This document shows, in pieces, positions 12,659-21,784 of a stretch of DNA of 64,000 nt. Under the pieces are notes generated by a model. That model was not told where the DNA came from, searched no databases, and saw nothing but the letters and a program-made list of their open reading frames with translations. The DNA is from Paenibacillus swuensis (lineage in GTDB: Bacteria > Bacillota > Bacilli > Paenibacillales > DY6), in the NCBI RefSeq assembly GCF_001644605.1, contig NZ_CP011388.1, positions 2,880,501 to 2,944,500 of the forward strand, written 5' to 3'. The position numbers and the translations under genes were made by a program. Position 1 is the first letter of the stretch. Each line of letters opens with the position of its first letter.

Positions 12659-14118
12659 GGACATTGATTGTGGATGATGAGCATTTTGTACGTAAAGGAC
12701 TGATGTTTACACTGCCTTGGGAGTCATTTCAGTTCAAGATTGTCGGGGAGGCGGATAACGGACAGAGCGCCCTTGCGTTCATGCGCGCCCACGAGGTGGA
12801 TGTGCTGATTACCGATCTGACCATGCCGATCATGAACGGTTTCGAGCTCATGAAGCAGGTTCGCGAGGAGTTTCCATATGTGTGGATTGTCGTGCTCACG
12901 TGCCACCAGGATTTTGCTTATGCCCAGGAAGCGCTGCAGTTAGGTGCCATTGATTATTTGGTCAAAACACAGATAGAGGGCCAGCACTCTTATGAAACGC
13001 TGCAACGAATTTCCAGAAGAATTACACACGAGGGAAGCTTAAGGCACTCTTCTTCGGCCGAGCCCTTTCAAGGTGTGAACGCGACAGAGTGCGAACGTTG
13101 GGATTTCCTGTTAATACCGGTTCCGCCTGAGCCAATGGCGATTGTGGAGGTTTGGGGAGAGCTGCAACATGAGGATATGACTCGGGTAGGAGAGGTTGGT
13201 TGGTTCATCAGGAATCATCGTTACCGATCGAGAAGTGAACTGCTGGATGCGCTCCTTGAACAGGAACGCTACAAGCGCTATCTCATTATTGTAATTTCCG
13301 GAGAATCCACTTCATGGACTCGAGGATTTGAGAGGTATGTGGAACATCTCGTATTCTACGAATTCCATCCCGACCAACCCGTCTTATTCGAGTATGCGCA
13401 ATCCGGCCAAGCATCGGAAGGTTCGTCCGATTCAGCAATAGCAGAGGAGCTTCGAAGCCAATGGCTGACGTTCCGATGGATTTATGGTGATCATGTATTC
13501 CACGAGTGGATGCGGACCGTTCAGCGTGTCAGACCTGCGAAATCCGCATTGATGACTATTATGGGGGACACGCTTTTTGCATGGGAATTTATCGAGGGGG
13601 TCCGGGAAATGTTGGAGCCTTGGCGTGTGACCGGCGGACCTCGGTGCTTGCGAGACCTGGTGTCCATGCTTCAAAGCATTCGCGGGATCCTAAGATCCAG
13701 ACCGGTGACGGAGGAAGTTGCGATCTGCATCTGTAAAGCGGTGCGGCACATGTCCGAAAGTCTGCATGAACCGTTAGGACTCGAGGAGGTTGCCCAACGT
13801 GTAGGGCTGAGCCGCGGTTACTTCAGTCAGTGTATACGTCAGGTCACCGGTAAATCTTATCATGACATGATTATAGAGATGAGGATTGCTCATGCTTCCC
13901 GATTGCTGGCGGAAACGAATGCGTTAATCTACCAAGTGGCTGAACAGTCCGGCTTTCGCGACGAGAAATATTTCAGTAAAGTGTTCAAACATTACACCGG
14001 TCGTCTGCCCACGGAATTCCGCAACGTTTGTAATATTCAATCCCGGAACAGCCAAGGGAGAAAATCGCAAGATGAGGGTGGAATTTCGGCCGGGATGAAC
14101 GAAACACTTAACTCATAA
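12655..14118 (+). CDS. YesN-type response regulator with AraC DNA-binding domain
   Basis: 487 residues. The receiver domain (1-120) has the acidic pair D7/D8, phospho-acceptor D54 in LITDLTMP and a conserved Lys in YLVKTQ. A long divergent middle region follows (about 130-370), common in this class and of unknown fold. The last ~100 residues are an AraC/XylS double helix-turn-helix (LEEVAQRVGLSRGYFSQ, then AEQSGFRDEKYFSKVFKHY). It is translationally coupled to the kinase, and its likely targets are the ABC importer and the GH74-like gene just downstream. Confidence 0.93.
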   Translation: MRTLIVDDEHFVRKGLMFTLPWESFQFKIVGEADNGQSALAFMRAHEVDVLITDLTMPIMNGFELMKQVREEFPYVWIVVLTCHQDFAYAQEALQLGAIDYLVKTQIEGQHSYETLQRISRRITHEGSLRHSSSAEPFQGVNATECERWDFLLIPVPPEPMAIVEVWGELQHEDMTRVGEVGWFIRNHRYRSRSELLDALLEQERYKRYLIIVISGESTSWTRGFERYVEHLVFYEFHPDQPVLFEYAQSGQASEGSSDSAIAEELRSQWLTFRWIYGDHVFHEWMRTVQRVRPAKSALMTIMGDTLFAWEFIEGVREMLEPWRVTGGPRCLRDLVSMLQSIRGILRSRPVTEEVAICICKAVRHMSESLHEPLGLEEVAQRVGLSRGYFSQCIRQVTGKSYHDMIIEMRIAHASRLLAETNALIYQVAEQSGFRDEKYFSKVFKHYTGRLPTEFRNVCNIQSRNSQGRKSQDEGGISAGMNETLNS

Positions 14119-14229
14119 ACGGGCGTAATTCCTCCAAATGAAGCCGTTCTTCTCTCTCTTCATTAAGCGGCACCGGCGTACAATGAGGGTGCAACATATT
14201 CAAAGCGGAACATAGAAGGGGGACCATCC

Positions 14230-15924
14230 ATGTTAAGAAAGCTTGCTGTAGTATCGCTGCTGGCTTCTGTTGTTTTTGTAAGCGCATGCGCGAACTCAGG
14301 AAATACAAATGTTGAGGGTCAAAATATTCAAAACAAAACAACGAATAAAGTGGAAGAGGAGAAGATGGATCCGTATGCCCCTTACACCGAAACCATTACC
14401 TATACGGCGGCCAGAGGCGTGGATCAGAACCCGAACTTCCCGGACGGACAGAGTTGGGAGAAGAACGATTACCAGGATTTCATCGAGAAGCAACTGAACA
14501 TTAAAGGCAAGCTCTTGTGGACGGCGCCAAGCGATAATGAGCAGTATTCCAAGAAGCTGTCGCTAAACATCGCAAGCAATGATCTGCCCGACTTGTTCGT
14601 TCTGACAGGGCAACAATCCTATTCCCTCATGAGGAAGCTTGTGGATAACGGCCAAATTGAGGATTTGACGGACGTTGTGGAGGCGTATATGTCTCCGACC
14701 GTTAAGGAAATTTACAAGGCTACAGAGAATAAGGCTTTCGATCCGGTGACATTCGACGGCAAAATCATGGGTCTGCCCGGCGTAGCGGAATCCCCTCATG
14801 CGGATTATGTATGGATTCGCGAAGACTGGCGGAAGAAGCTGAACCTGCCTGAGCCTACAACCGTGGAATCGTTGCGGCAAGTGTCGAAGGCGTTCGCCGA
14901 GATGGATCCGGACGGCAACAAGAAGAAGGATACGATCGGCCTGGCGGCCCAAACCGAATTCGCTTCCTGCGCGGCCAATATGCATACGCTGGATCCGTTA
15001 TTCTACGTAAACAACGCGTTTCCGGTTTGTTGGCAGAAGGACGCTGAAGGCAAGATATCCTGGGGAGGTATCCAGCCGGAGAACAAAGCGGTTCTGCAAT
15101 TGCTTCGCGACATGTACAAGAACGGAGAGCTGGATCCGGAGTTCGGTCTGAAGGATAACGGCAAGACCGCGCAGGAAACGGGCTCGGGCAAGATCGGCAT
15201 GGTCTTCCAGCCGTGGTGGGCGCCATTCTACCCGCTGGGTACGACGCTGAAGACGTTCCCGGATGATCCGAATGTGGAATGGAAAGCTTACGTGTTGCCG
15301 GATCAGGACGGGAAAGTCGTCGCGACAACAGCGGGATATTCCTCCGATACGTTCCTTGTCGTACGCAAGGGTTATGAGCACCCTGAGCTTGCGGTGAAGA
15401 TGCTGAACTATATGACCGACTGGGGTCTGCATAAATATCCGGAAATCGAGGAATTAAATCAGGTGAAATTTAAAGGGCGTCAAAGCGCGGGCTCCCAATA
15501 TGTCGGTCTGGGCATCAATTATCCGGACACCGTATTTAAACAGCTGCGCAGTGTAGAAGAGGTGTTGAAAGGCAGTGCCGAGGCAACCGCATTGACGCCT
15601 GCGGACGCTGATTTGTACAAACAGCTGAAGGATCCGAAGGCGACCCCGGACAATCGGATTTCGACAGCGGCCTATCTAAACGGATTAAAGCTGGATGCGG
15701 AATCCGACATGAAGGTTGTCGTGAACGCTTATACAGGTCAGACAGAGACGATGGCCACAAAGTGGACGACACTGCTGGATACCCAGAAGCAAGCCTATCT
15801 GAAAATTATTCTGGGCAAGGAGCCTGTGGAGTCGTTCGATACTTTCGTTGAACAATGGAAGCAATTAGGCGGAGACCAGATTACACAAGAAGTGCAAGAG
15901 GCTGTGGAGAAGCTGCCTAAATAA
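14230..15924 (+). CDS. Lpl-type extracellular solute-binding lipoprotein
   Basis: 564 residues. The signal peptide ends in the lipobox VSAC, with Cys20 as the lipid-attachment residue, so the protein is anchored to the outer face of the membrane. Length and sequence style (DLPDLFVLTG, YMTDWGLHKYPEIEELNQ) match the large LplA/family 1 sugar-binding proteins of Paenibacillus and Bacillus that feed CUT1-type oligosaccharide importers. The start is ATG 14230 behind AGAAGGGGGA. Two permeases follow. No ATPase is encoded here, as usual for Lpl systems, which share an MsmX-like ATPase from another locus. The ligand is unknown; neighbouring GH74-like enzyme makes a plant-glucan oligosaccharide plausible. 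Confidence 0.92.
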   Translation: MLRKLAVVSLLASVVFVSACANSGNTNVEGQNIQNKTTNKVEEEKMDPYAPYTETITYTAARGVDQNPNFPDGQSWEKNDYQDFIEKQLNIKGKLLWTAPSDNEQYSKKLSLNIASNDLPDLFVLTGQQSYSLMRKLVDNGQIEDLTDVVEAYMSPTVKEIYKATENKAFDPVTFDGKIMGLPGVAESPHADYVWIREDWRKKLNLPEPTTVESLRQVSKAFAEMDPDGNKKKDTIGLAAQTEFASCAANMHTLDPLFYVNNAFPVCWQKDAEGKISWGGIQPENKAVLQLLRDMYKNGELDPEFGLKDNGKTAQETGSGKIGMVFQPWWAPFYPLGTTLKTFPDDPNVEWKAYVLPDQDGKVVATTAGYSSDTFLVVRKGYEHPELAVKMLNYMTDWGLHKYPEIEELNQVKFKGRQSAGSQYVGLGINYPDTVFKQLRSVEEVLKGSAEATALTPADADLYKQLKDPKATPDNRISTAAYLNGLKLDAESDMKVVVNAYTGQTETMATKWTTLLDTQKQAYLKIILGKEPVESFDTFVEQWKQLGGDQITQEVQEAVEKLPK

Positions 15925-16004
15925 CGGCGACAGGACGGGGCGTGTACGCGGATCATCGGTGCGCGCCCTCTTCATCTACTAAATTGAACAAGGCGGTGAG
16001 AATC

Positions 16005-16904
16005 GTGCTAGGCAAGCTGTGGCATTCCAGAACAACACATTTATTGCTCATGCTGATTCCGGGCATCATGCTCGTCATGTTGTTCAGCATTATTCCCATG
16101 GCCGGCATCGTGATGGCGTTCCAGAAGTATAACCCGGTCAAAGGCATGTTTCATTCGGAATGGATCGGACTGGATAATATACGGTTCATGCTGATTAATC
16201 CGGAGAGTGCGCAAATTTTCAAAAATACAGTCATCATCGCCCTGCTGAAGATGACCGCGGGCTTGCTCGTGCCGATCGTATTCGCGCTGATGCTCAACGA
16301 ATTACGTGTGTTGTGGTTTAAACGAGTGATCCAAACCGTCGTGTACCTGCCTCATTTTCTCTCCTGGGTAATCATTGCGGGCATTATTAAAGACATTCTC
16401 TCCTATAACGGCGTGGTCAACGTGTTGTTAGGCTATGCGGGATTTGAACCGATTAAATTCATGGGCAGCAGCGTCATGTTCCGACCACTACTGGTTGTAA
16501 CGGATGTGTGGAAGGAATTCGGATTTTCCGCTGTTATTTATCTGGCGGCATTAACGGGTATCAGCCCTCACTTGTATGAAGCGGCCGAGATCGACGGAGC
16601 GACGCGCATGCAGAAACTTCGCTACATTACGCTTCCAGGCATTGCCGCAACCGTCGTTCTTCTCGCCACCCTCAGCTTGCAAAATGTATTGAACGCCGGA
16701 TTCGATCAGGTGTTCAATTTATATAATCCGCTTGTCTATTCTACCGGCGATATTATCGACACCTACGTGTACCGAAGCGGACTCGAGCAAGGAAATTACG
16801 AAGTGGCCACCGCCATCGGCCTGTTCAAGTCGGTTATCAGCTTTGTGTTGATTATCGCCGCATATCATCTGGCCAAGAGATTCGCCGGCTACAAAATTTT
16901 CTAG
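16005..16904 (+). CDS. Lpl-type sugar ABC transporter permease (LplB-like)
   Basis: About 299 residues with six transmembrane helices and the BPD_transp_1 EAA loop (LYEAAEIDGATRMQKLRYIT), which docks the ATPase. It belongs to the CUT1 oligosaccharide permeases. GTG 16005 is preferred because AGGCGG lies eight bases before it and the length then fits the family. In-frame starts at 15942 (GTG) and 15984 (TTG) would add up to 21 residues. It pairs with the next permease and the preceding binding lipoprotein. Confidence 0.9.
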   Translation: MLGKLWHSRTTHLLLMLIPGIMLVMLFSIIPMAGIVMAFQKYNPVKGMFHSEWIGLDNIRFMLINPESAQIFKNTVIIALLKMTAGLLVPIVFALMLNELRVLWFKRVIQTVVYLPHFLSWVIIAGIIKDILSYNGVVNVLLGYAGFEPIKFMGSSVMFRPLLVVTDVWKEFGFSAVIYLAALTGISPHLYEAAEIDGATRMQKLRYITLPGIAATVVLLATLSLQNVLNAGFDQVFNLYNPLVYSTGDIIDTYVYRSGLEQGNYEVATAIGLFKSVISFVLIIAAYHLAKRFAGYKIF

Positions 16905-16921
16905 CAACGGGAGGTGTCCGC

Positions 16922-17806
16922 ATGAGTACGGCCTTTACTAAACGATTTAGTTCTTTCGATTGGATTCTCATAGGGTTGCTGTTTCTGGTCATGGTGTCTT
17001 CTTTCGCGCCGATTCTGCATACGATATCCGTCTCCTTCAGTAATCAGGCCAAGGCGGACTCGGGTCTTGTGACCTTGTTTCCGATTGGCTTCAACTTGAA
17101 TTCCTACGAGAAAATTGTAGAGGACCGGCAGTTTCTGACGGCGTTCTGGGTATCTGTGAAACGCGTGTTCTGGGTAGCTTTGCTTAGCTTCGTCGTGACG
17201 GTCCTTACCGCATATCCCCTAGCCCAGGATCCGCGCCAATTCCGTTTCCGTAACCCGGTGATGTGGCTGCTGGTGTTCATCATGCTGTTTAACGGAGGCT
17301 TGGTGCCTTTCTATATGGCGGTCAAGAGCTATCACATGTACAACACAATGTTCGCATTGGTGCTGCCGAATCTCTTCAGCGTGTTCAACATCATCCTGGT
17401 CGTTAACTTCTTCCGCAGCCTTCCACGGGAGCTGGAGGAGTCCGCAAGTATGGACGGCGCAGGGCCTTGGCGTATGTTATGGAATGTCATTATCCCGTTG
17501 TCTGTTCCCGTATTGGCTACAATTACGCTGTTTAACATTGTCGGCACATGGAATGAATATTTAAGCGGGTTAATCTTCATCCGCGATCAGGAGCTGGTGC
17601 CGCTTCAGACATATATGCAGACCTTGTTTGTGAAGATGGACCCGACCCAGCTGACGGCTGAAAATGTGAAGCAATTAAGCGAAGTGTCTAACAAAACGCT
17701 GAGCGCCGCCAAGACATTCGTGTCGTTAATTCCAATCCTGTTAATTTACCCGTTCCTGCAGCGATACTTCATCACAGGCATTATGTTGGGTTCCGTCAAG
17801 GAATAG
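16922..17806 (+). CDS. Lpl-type sugar ABC transporter permease (LplC-like)
   Basis: 294 residues and six predicted helices. The start is ATG 16922 behind GGGAGGTG. The EAA loop is recognisable (LEESASMDGAGPWRMLWNVI). The C-terminus (YPFLQRYFITGIMLGSVKE) is highly typical of LplC/YtcP permeases. It completes the membrane channel of the importer. A 137-base spacer without an obvious strong terminator separates it from the GH74-like gene, so read-through is possible. Confidence 0.93.
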   Translation: MSTAFTKRFSSFDWILIGLLFLVMVSSFAPILHTISVSFSNQAKADSGLVTLFPIGFNLNSYEKIVEDRQFLTAFWVSVKRVFWVALLSFVVTVLTAYPLAQDPRQFRFRNPVMWLLVFIMLFNGGLVPFYMAVKSYHMYNTMFALVLPNLFSVFNIILVVNFFRSLPRELEESASMDGAGPWRMLWNVIIPLSVPVLATITLFNIVGTWNEYLSGLIFIRDQELVPLQTYMQTLFVKMDPTQLTAENVKQLSEVSNKTLSAAKTFVSLIPILLIYPFLQRYFITGIMLGSVKE

Positions 17807-17943
17807 CTGATGCGGCATCTTTAAGGAAACTGTTTTATGAAGGGTGGTGATAATATATCAGCATTAGATTCATGCATCTTGACCTGAGGTCTTCGACAGA
17901 TGGGATTGAAGCTTAACCTAATTCATGAGACGGAGGTAAGTTA

Positions 17944-20664
17944 ATGAACATGAATGTGAAGAAGAGTACGCAGCCGAGTACGGTGAAAATGAGCAAGATG
18001 AGAATGAGTAAGGTGAAGATGAACTCAGCCAAGGCTGTAAAAGCATTTCTCTGCATGGCAGTTGTCGCTTCCGGCCTTACAATGCTCTCCTCGCAACCGA
18101 CGCCCGTATCAGCTGCAAGCACGGATATCTCTTCAACCTATCAATGGAAACCATTGAAGACCGGAGCAGGCGGATTCGTGACCGGTATTGATGTACACAA
18201 GAACGGAAATACGGTCTATGCCCGCACGGATGTGGGAGGGGCGTACCGGTTGAATGCAGACAAGACGGCGTGGATTCAAGTGGTTACATCGGACAGTATG
18301 CCGGATGAGACGCCGGGAAATCACCAGGGTGTCATCAGCTTGGTGTCCGCACCGGGCGATGAGAACCTGGCTTATATGGCTTATGTGGGAAGCGTTTACA
18401 GATCTACCAATAAAGGCTCATCGTGGTCCAAAACCAATGTTTCAGGCATCTCCGGCGACGCTAACGGAAACGGCCGGACTACGGGCGAACGATTGGCGGT
18501 AGATCCCGCAAACGGCAATGTAGTCTATTACGGCACTCCCGGAAGCGGCTTGTATAAAACTCGGGACGGCGGGGCCAATTGGTCACAAGATACATCCTTG
18601 CCTTCAACAGGGGAATCGGCACAAGGCGTAACGAGCGTAGCGGTTGACGCTGGGAGCGGGACTGTATCGGACGGCGGAGTAACCCGGACGAAGACGGTAT
18701 ATGCCTCAGTTCATAACCAAGGAATATTCCGTAGTGATAACGGGGGAAGCAGCTGGAGCAAGATCACCGGTAACGGACTGGCCGACGCCAGAGGATTTGC
18801 AGATTTGAAAATTCGTTCCGGTGTACTCTACGTAGTGTCCGACGGAGTTTGGAAGTATGCCGGCGGGACCTGGAGTAATATCTCGCCGGCGGGCGGTATT
18901 GTAAGTGTAGCGGTATCTCCCCACACCCAAGGTAAGCTGCTCGCCTTCAACGGCGGCGGGACACCGTTCCGCTCGGTGAACGACGGCGTCAACTGGACTC
19001 AACTGTCCAAGAGCAGAACGGCATCGGATGTTCCCTGGCTGGCTTGGACGGAAGAGGACTGGATGTCGGTCGGGAATGTTGTTTTTGACCCGATTATGCC
19101 GGATAAATTGTGGTTTGCCCAAGGGATCGGCGTATGGACTTCCACCGATATTAATGACAACGACCTGACGTGGAACTCACTGAACAACGGGATCGAGGAG
19201 ATGGTGTCCACAGATGTTGTAGCGCCTCAGGGGGGGAAGCCCGTCACCTCCTTCTGGGACCGTCCGATTTTCTACCATGGGAATCCGGATGTGTACCCTT
19301 CGGTCCATCAGCCGTCTCCTCGCTTCAGCTCCGGCTGGGATCTGGATTATTCCTATAACAATCCGAATTTCCTTGTAGCTGCGGTATCGGACCACCGCTT
19401 CTGCTGTGAATCCGACGGTCATGCGTACTCAAGCGGGTATTCCACAGACGGGGGCCAGAACTGGACCGCCTTCCCGTCCGTACCGGCGGAGATGCGCTTC
19501 GGTAACATCGCGGTCGCCGCATCGGATACGAACAATATCGTGTACTTGCCGTCAAACAACAAGGCGCCGTTCTACACGAATAACCGCGGCCAGTCTTGGT
19601 CACAAGTAATCTTGCCAGGCACGGAGAACAGCTACGATGAGCAAGGGAATTACAATGGCGGCTCCCACTTTGCCTACTATCTCAACCGACATGTGCTTGC
19701 GGCCGATACGGTGAATGACCTAACGTTCTATCTGTATCATCAGAACTTGGGAATGTTCCGCAGCACGAACGGGGGACAGAACTGGTCCCTTGTGAATACA
19801 TCTCTGCCGAAGGGGTGGACAGTCGGCTGGTTTAACGCCAGCTTGAAATCGGTTCCCGGCAAAGCGGGGCATTTGTTCCTGACATTCGGGCAGCTGGATG
19901 AAGCCTCCTATTCCATGTACCGTTCCACCGACGGCGGAGTAAATTGGACGGAAGTGACGCAAGTCAAGGACGCGACGGCCATCGGCTACGGCAAGGCGTT
20001 AAACGGCGGCTACCCAACGATTTATGCAGCCGCAACGGTGAACGGCTCATACGGTGTATGGCGCTCCACGGACGAGGGAGCAAACTGGGAGAAGACGGCT
20101 ACCTATCCGCTGGGACTGTATGATCGCGTAACGGCAATCGACGGTGATAAGGATACGTTCGGCAAGGTGTATGTGGGCTTCAAAGGGAACAGCTTTGTCT
20201 ACGGGGAGCAGGCAGGCGCCCCAGGTAATAATAACGGCAGTGGAACCGGATTGACGGCAACATATTGGAACGGTTTGAACTTTGAACAATGGGTGACCAA
20301 TCGGACGGAGAATGTCAACTTCGATTGGGGTACCGGTTCGCCGGGCGGGGGCGTAAACAGCGACAACTTCCTGGCAAGGTGGGAAGGTTACGTGCAGCCG
20401 AAATTTAATGAAACATATACGTTTCATACTTGGTCAGATGACGGCGTAACACTTGAAGTGAACGGTCAGTCGCTCATTAATAAATGGGTGGATCAGGGAC
20501 CGACTGAATGGACCGGAACCATAACGCTTCAAGCCGGTCAGAAATACAGCATTCGCCTTAACTACTATGAGAAAACCGGGGGAGCCGCTTCGAAGCTTTA
20601 TTGGTCGAGTCCTTCTCAATCTAAAGAGATCATTCCGGCATCGCAGTTGTATACTGCTAATTAA
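17944..20664 (+). CDS. Secreted GH74-like beta-propeller glycosidase with C-terminal PA14 domain
   Basis: 906 residues. Residues 1-58 form a long, Met/Lys-rich signal peptide. Residues ~60-755 are a double seven-bladed propeller-type sequence with repeated BNR/Asp-box motifs (YRSTNKGSSW, YKTRDGGANW, FRSDNGGSSW, FRSTNGGQNW, YRSTDGGVNW, WRSTDEGANW). The opening GFVTGIDVHKNG...VYARTDVGGAYR is the hallmark of family 74 xyloglucanases, with D96 as the likely first catalytic acid. The usual second-acid motif is not present in its normal form; D439 in SFWDRP may take its place. Residues ~766-905 are a PA14 domain (WSDDGVTLEVNGQ), a carbohydrate-binding module in many glycosidases. GGAGGTAAGTTA precedes the ATG. 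Likely role: cleaving plant beta-glucan outside the cell to feed the adjacent importer. The exact substrate is uncertain. Confidence 0.85.
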   Translation: MNMNVKKSTQPSTVKMSKMRMSKVKMNSAKAVKAFLCMAVVASGLTMLSSQPTPVSAASTDISSTYQWKPLKTGAGGFVTGIDVHKNGNTVYARTDVGGAYRLNADKTAWIQVVTSDSMPDETPGNHQGVISLVSAPGDENLAYMAYVGSVYRSTNKGSSWSKTNVSGISGDANGNGRTTGERLAVDPANGNVVYYGTPGSGLYKTRDGGANWSQDTSLPSTGESAQGVTSVAVDAGSGTVSDGGVTRTKTVYASVHNQGIFRSDNGGSSWSKITGNGLADARGFADLKIRSGVLYVVSDGVWKYAGGTWSNISPAGGIVSVAVSPHTQGKLLAFNGGGTPFRSVNDGVNWTQLSKSRTASDVPWLAWTEEDWMSVGNVVFDPIMPDKLWFAQGIGVWTSTDINDNDLTWNSLNNGIEEMVSTDVVAPQGGKPVTSFWDRPIFYHGNPDVYPSVHQPSPRFSSGWDLDYSYNNPNFLVAAVSDHRFCCESDGHAYSSGYSTDGGQNWTAFPSVPAEMRFGNIAVAASDTNNIVYLPSNNKAPFYTNNRGQSWSQVILPGTENSYDEQGNYNGGSHFAYYLNRHVLAADTVNDLTFYLYHQNLGMFRSTNGGQNWSLVNTSLPKGWTVGWFNASLKSVPGKAGHLFLTFGQLDEASYSMYRSTDGGVNWTEVTQVKDATAIGYGKALNGGYPTIYAAATVNGSYGVWRSTDEGANWEKTATYPLGLYDRVTAIDGDKDTFGKVYVGFKGNSFVYGEQAGAPGNNNGSGTGLTATYWNGLNFEQWVTNRTENVNFDWGTGSPGGGVNSDNFLARWEGYVQPKFNETYTFHTWSDDGVTLEVNGQSLINKWVDQGPTEWTGTITLQAGQKYSIRLNYYEKTGGAASKLYWSSPSQSKEIIPASQLYTAN

Positions 20665-20677
20665 TTTCACAATAAGG

Positions 20678-20716
20678 AACCCTATTTCCACGCAAGGTGG
20701 AAATTGGGTTTCTTTG
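20678..20716 (+). terminator. Terminator after the GH74-like gene
   Basis: A 14-bp stem with one mismatch (20678-20691 with 20697-20710, outer arms AACCC/GGGTT, inner TTTCCAC/GTGGAAA), followed by a T-rich tail. Confidence 0.8.
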
Positions 20717-20732
20717 CTTGCTGAAGAATTGA

Positions 20733-20788
20733 TTGACGCTTATATGGAAACCCGATATACTAGGAACGTTATTTGAGAATTATTCTCA
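20733..20788 (+). promoter_or_regulatory. Sigma-A promoter with perfect palindromic Fur box (glycan operon)
   Basis: TTGACG (20733-20738), a 17-base spacer and TATACT (20756-20761). At 20774-20788 lies TGAGAATTATTCTCA, a perfect 7-1-7 palindrome that differs from the Bacillus Fur consensus TGATAATNATTATCA at one symmetric pair of positions only. It covers the expected transcription start, so bound Fur would block initiation when iron is plentiful. Confidence 0.85.
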
Positions 20789-20833
20789 TTAGGTTATGAG
20801 TCAGGTTAATTATAAAGCAGAGGAAATCTATTT

Positions 20834-21784
20834 ATGGCCAAACGTGGGATTGCAATCATCGCCTTCTTCATATGTTCGAGCTTCATCATCTACGTTTCGT
20901 CCAGGTGGAACGCGTTGGATTTGGGAAGCAGCTTAGCGAGGCTGGCCGCCAGTCCGGGATGGCTGCTGTTCATGTCAGCCGGCTACCTGCTGTCCTTCGC
21001 ATTGAAGGCCAAAGCCTGGCAGCTGTACCTGCGCAAAGAGGCTCGCCTGCCGTTTCTCGAGAGCATGGCCGGCTTGTTGTACAGCCTCGCCGTCAACCAT
21101 CTCCTGCCGGTGAAGGCGGGAGATGCGGCCCGCATGGCTGTGGTTGCCGCCAACGGACGCGTCCCGTGGGCAACCGCCGTGCATTCTGTCGTCATCATGC
21201 GCGTCCTGGATCTGTTGGTCCTCGGCGCATTCGCGGGAACGGGCGCCCTGGTCCTGGGTTTTGGCTCCGTGACAGGGATCGTTTGCGCCATCGCGCTCAC
21301 AGCAGCAGGACTGGCATTCCTTCGGCCACTCAGCCTACGCATTCCCTACCAGGCCGTCGCACGGCATCTGCAGCATATGGACGTAACGCTTCGTTCCAAG
21401 CAAGGCATCACTATTCTGTTCCTGATCCTAGCCTCTTGGCTGGCGGAGGGCGCCGTTGTTTACGGAACTTGGCACGCGCTGGGCTGGAACTTCACCGCGA
21501 TTCAATCCGTGTGGCTGAACAGCCTGACGGTCGCGGGCCAAATTTTTCACATTACACCCGGGGGCATCGGCACCTACGAAACGACCTTTGCTGCAGGAGC
21601 AAGCCTGCTAGGCTTTGCGGGGAAGGACGCTTTAAGGGCAGCGGTTGCCGCGCATGGGTTTAAGTTTATTTTTTCCTACATAGCGGGATTATGGGCCTGG
21701 TGGTACATGCCTCTGAAATGGAAAGATATTCGCGACTACCGACAACGATTGAGAATTCAAGCAACTGAGGAGAAACCACAATGA
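20834..21784 (+). CDS. Flippase-like / lysylphosphatidylglycerol-synthase-type membrane protein (PF03706)
   Basis: 316 residues, about eight transmembrane helices. It has the UPF0104/LPG_synthase_TM pattern: an N-terminal helix pair, YSLAVNHLLPVKAGDAARMAV near residue 90, and FHITPGGIGTYETTFAAGASLLG near residue 240, the family's G-rich signature. Relatives include the membrane half of MprF and stand-alone proteins believed to move lipid-linked substrates across the membrane. There is no aminoacyl-transferase domain, so it does not make lysyl-PG. It opens a four-gene operon with overlapping ORFs behind a Fur-box promoter. With two glycosyltransferases downstream, handling of a polyprenyl-linked sugar or glycolipid is the best guess. 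Confidence 0.82.
   Translation: MAKRGIAIIAFFICSSFIIYVSSRWNALDLGSSLARLAASPGWLLFMSAGYLLSFALKAKAWQLYLRKEARLPFLESMAGLLYSLAVNHLLPVKAGDAARMAVVAANGRVPWATAVHSVVIMRVLDLLVLGAFAGTGALVLGFGSVTGIVCAIALTAAGLAFLRPLSLRIPYQAVARHLQHMDVTLRSKQGITILFLILASWLAEGAVVYGTWHALGWNFTAIQSVWLNSLTVAGQIFHITPGGIGTYETTFAAGASLLGFAGKDALRAAVAAHGFKFIFSYIAGLWAWWYMPLKWKDIRDYRQRLRIQATEEKPQ

Noticed and set aside
20872-21663. 263-codon alternative frame in the flippase-like gene
   Set aside because: Arg/Pro/His-rich with no helices or motifs, whereas the chosen frame gives a clean membrane protein.
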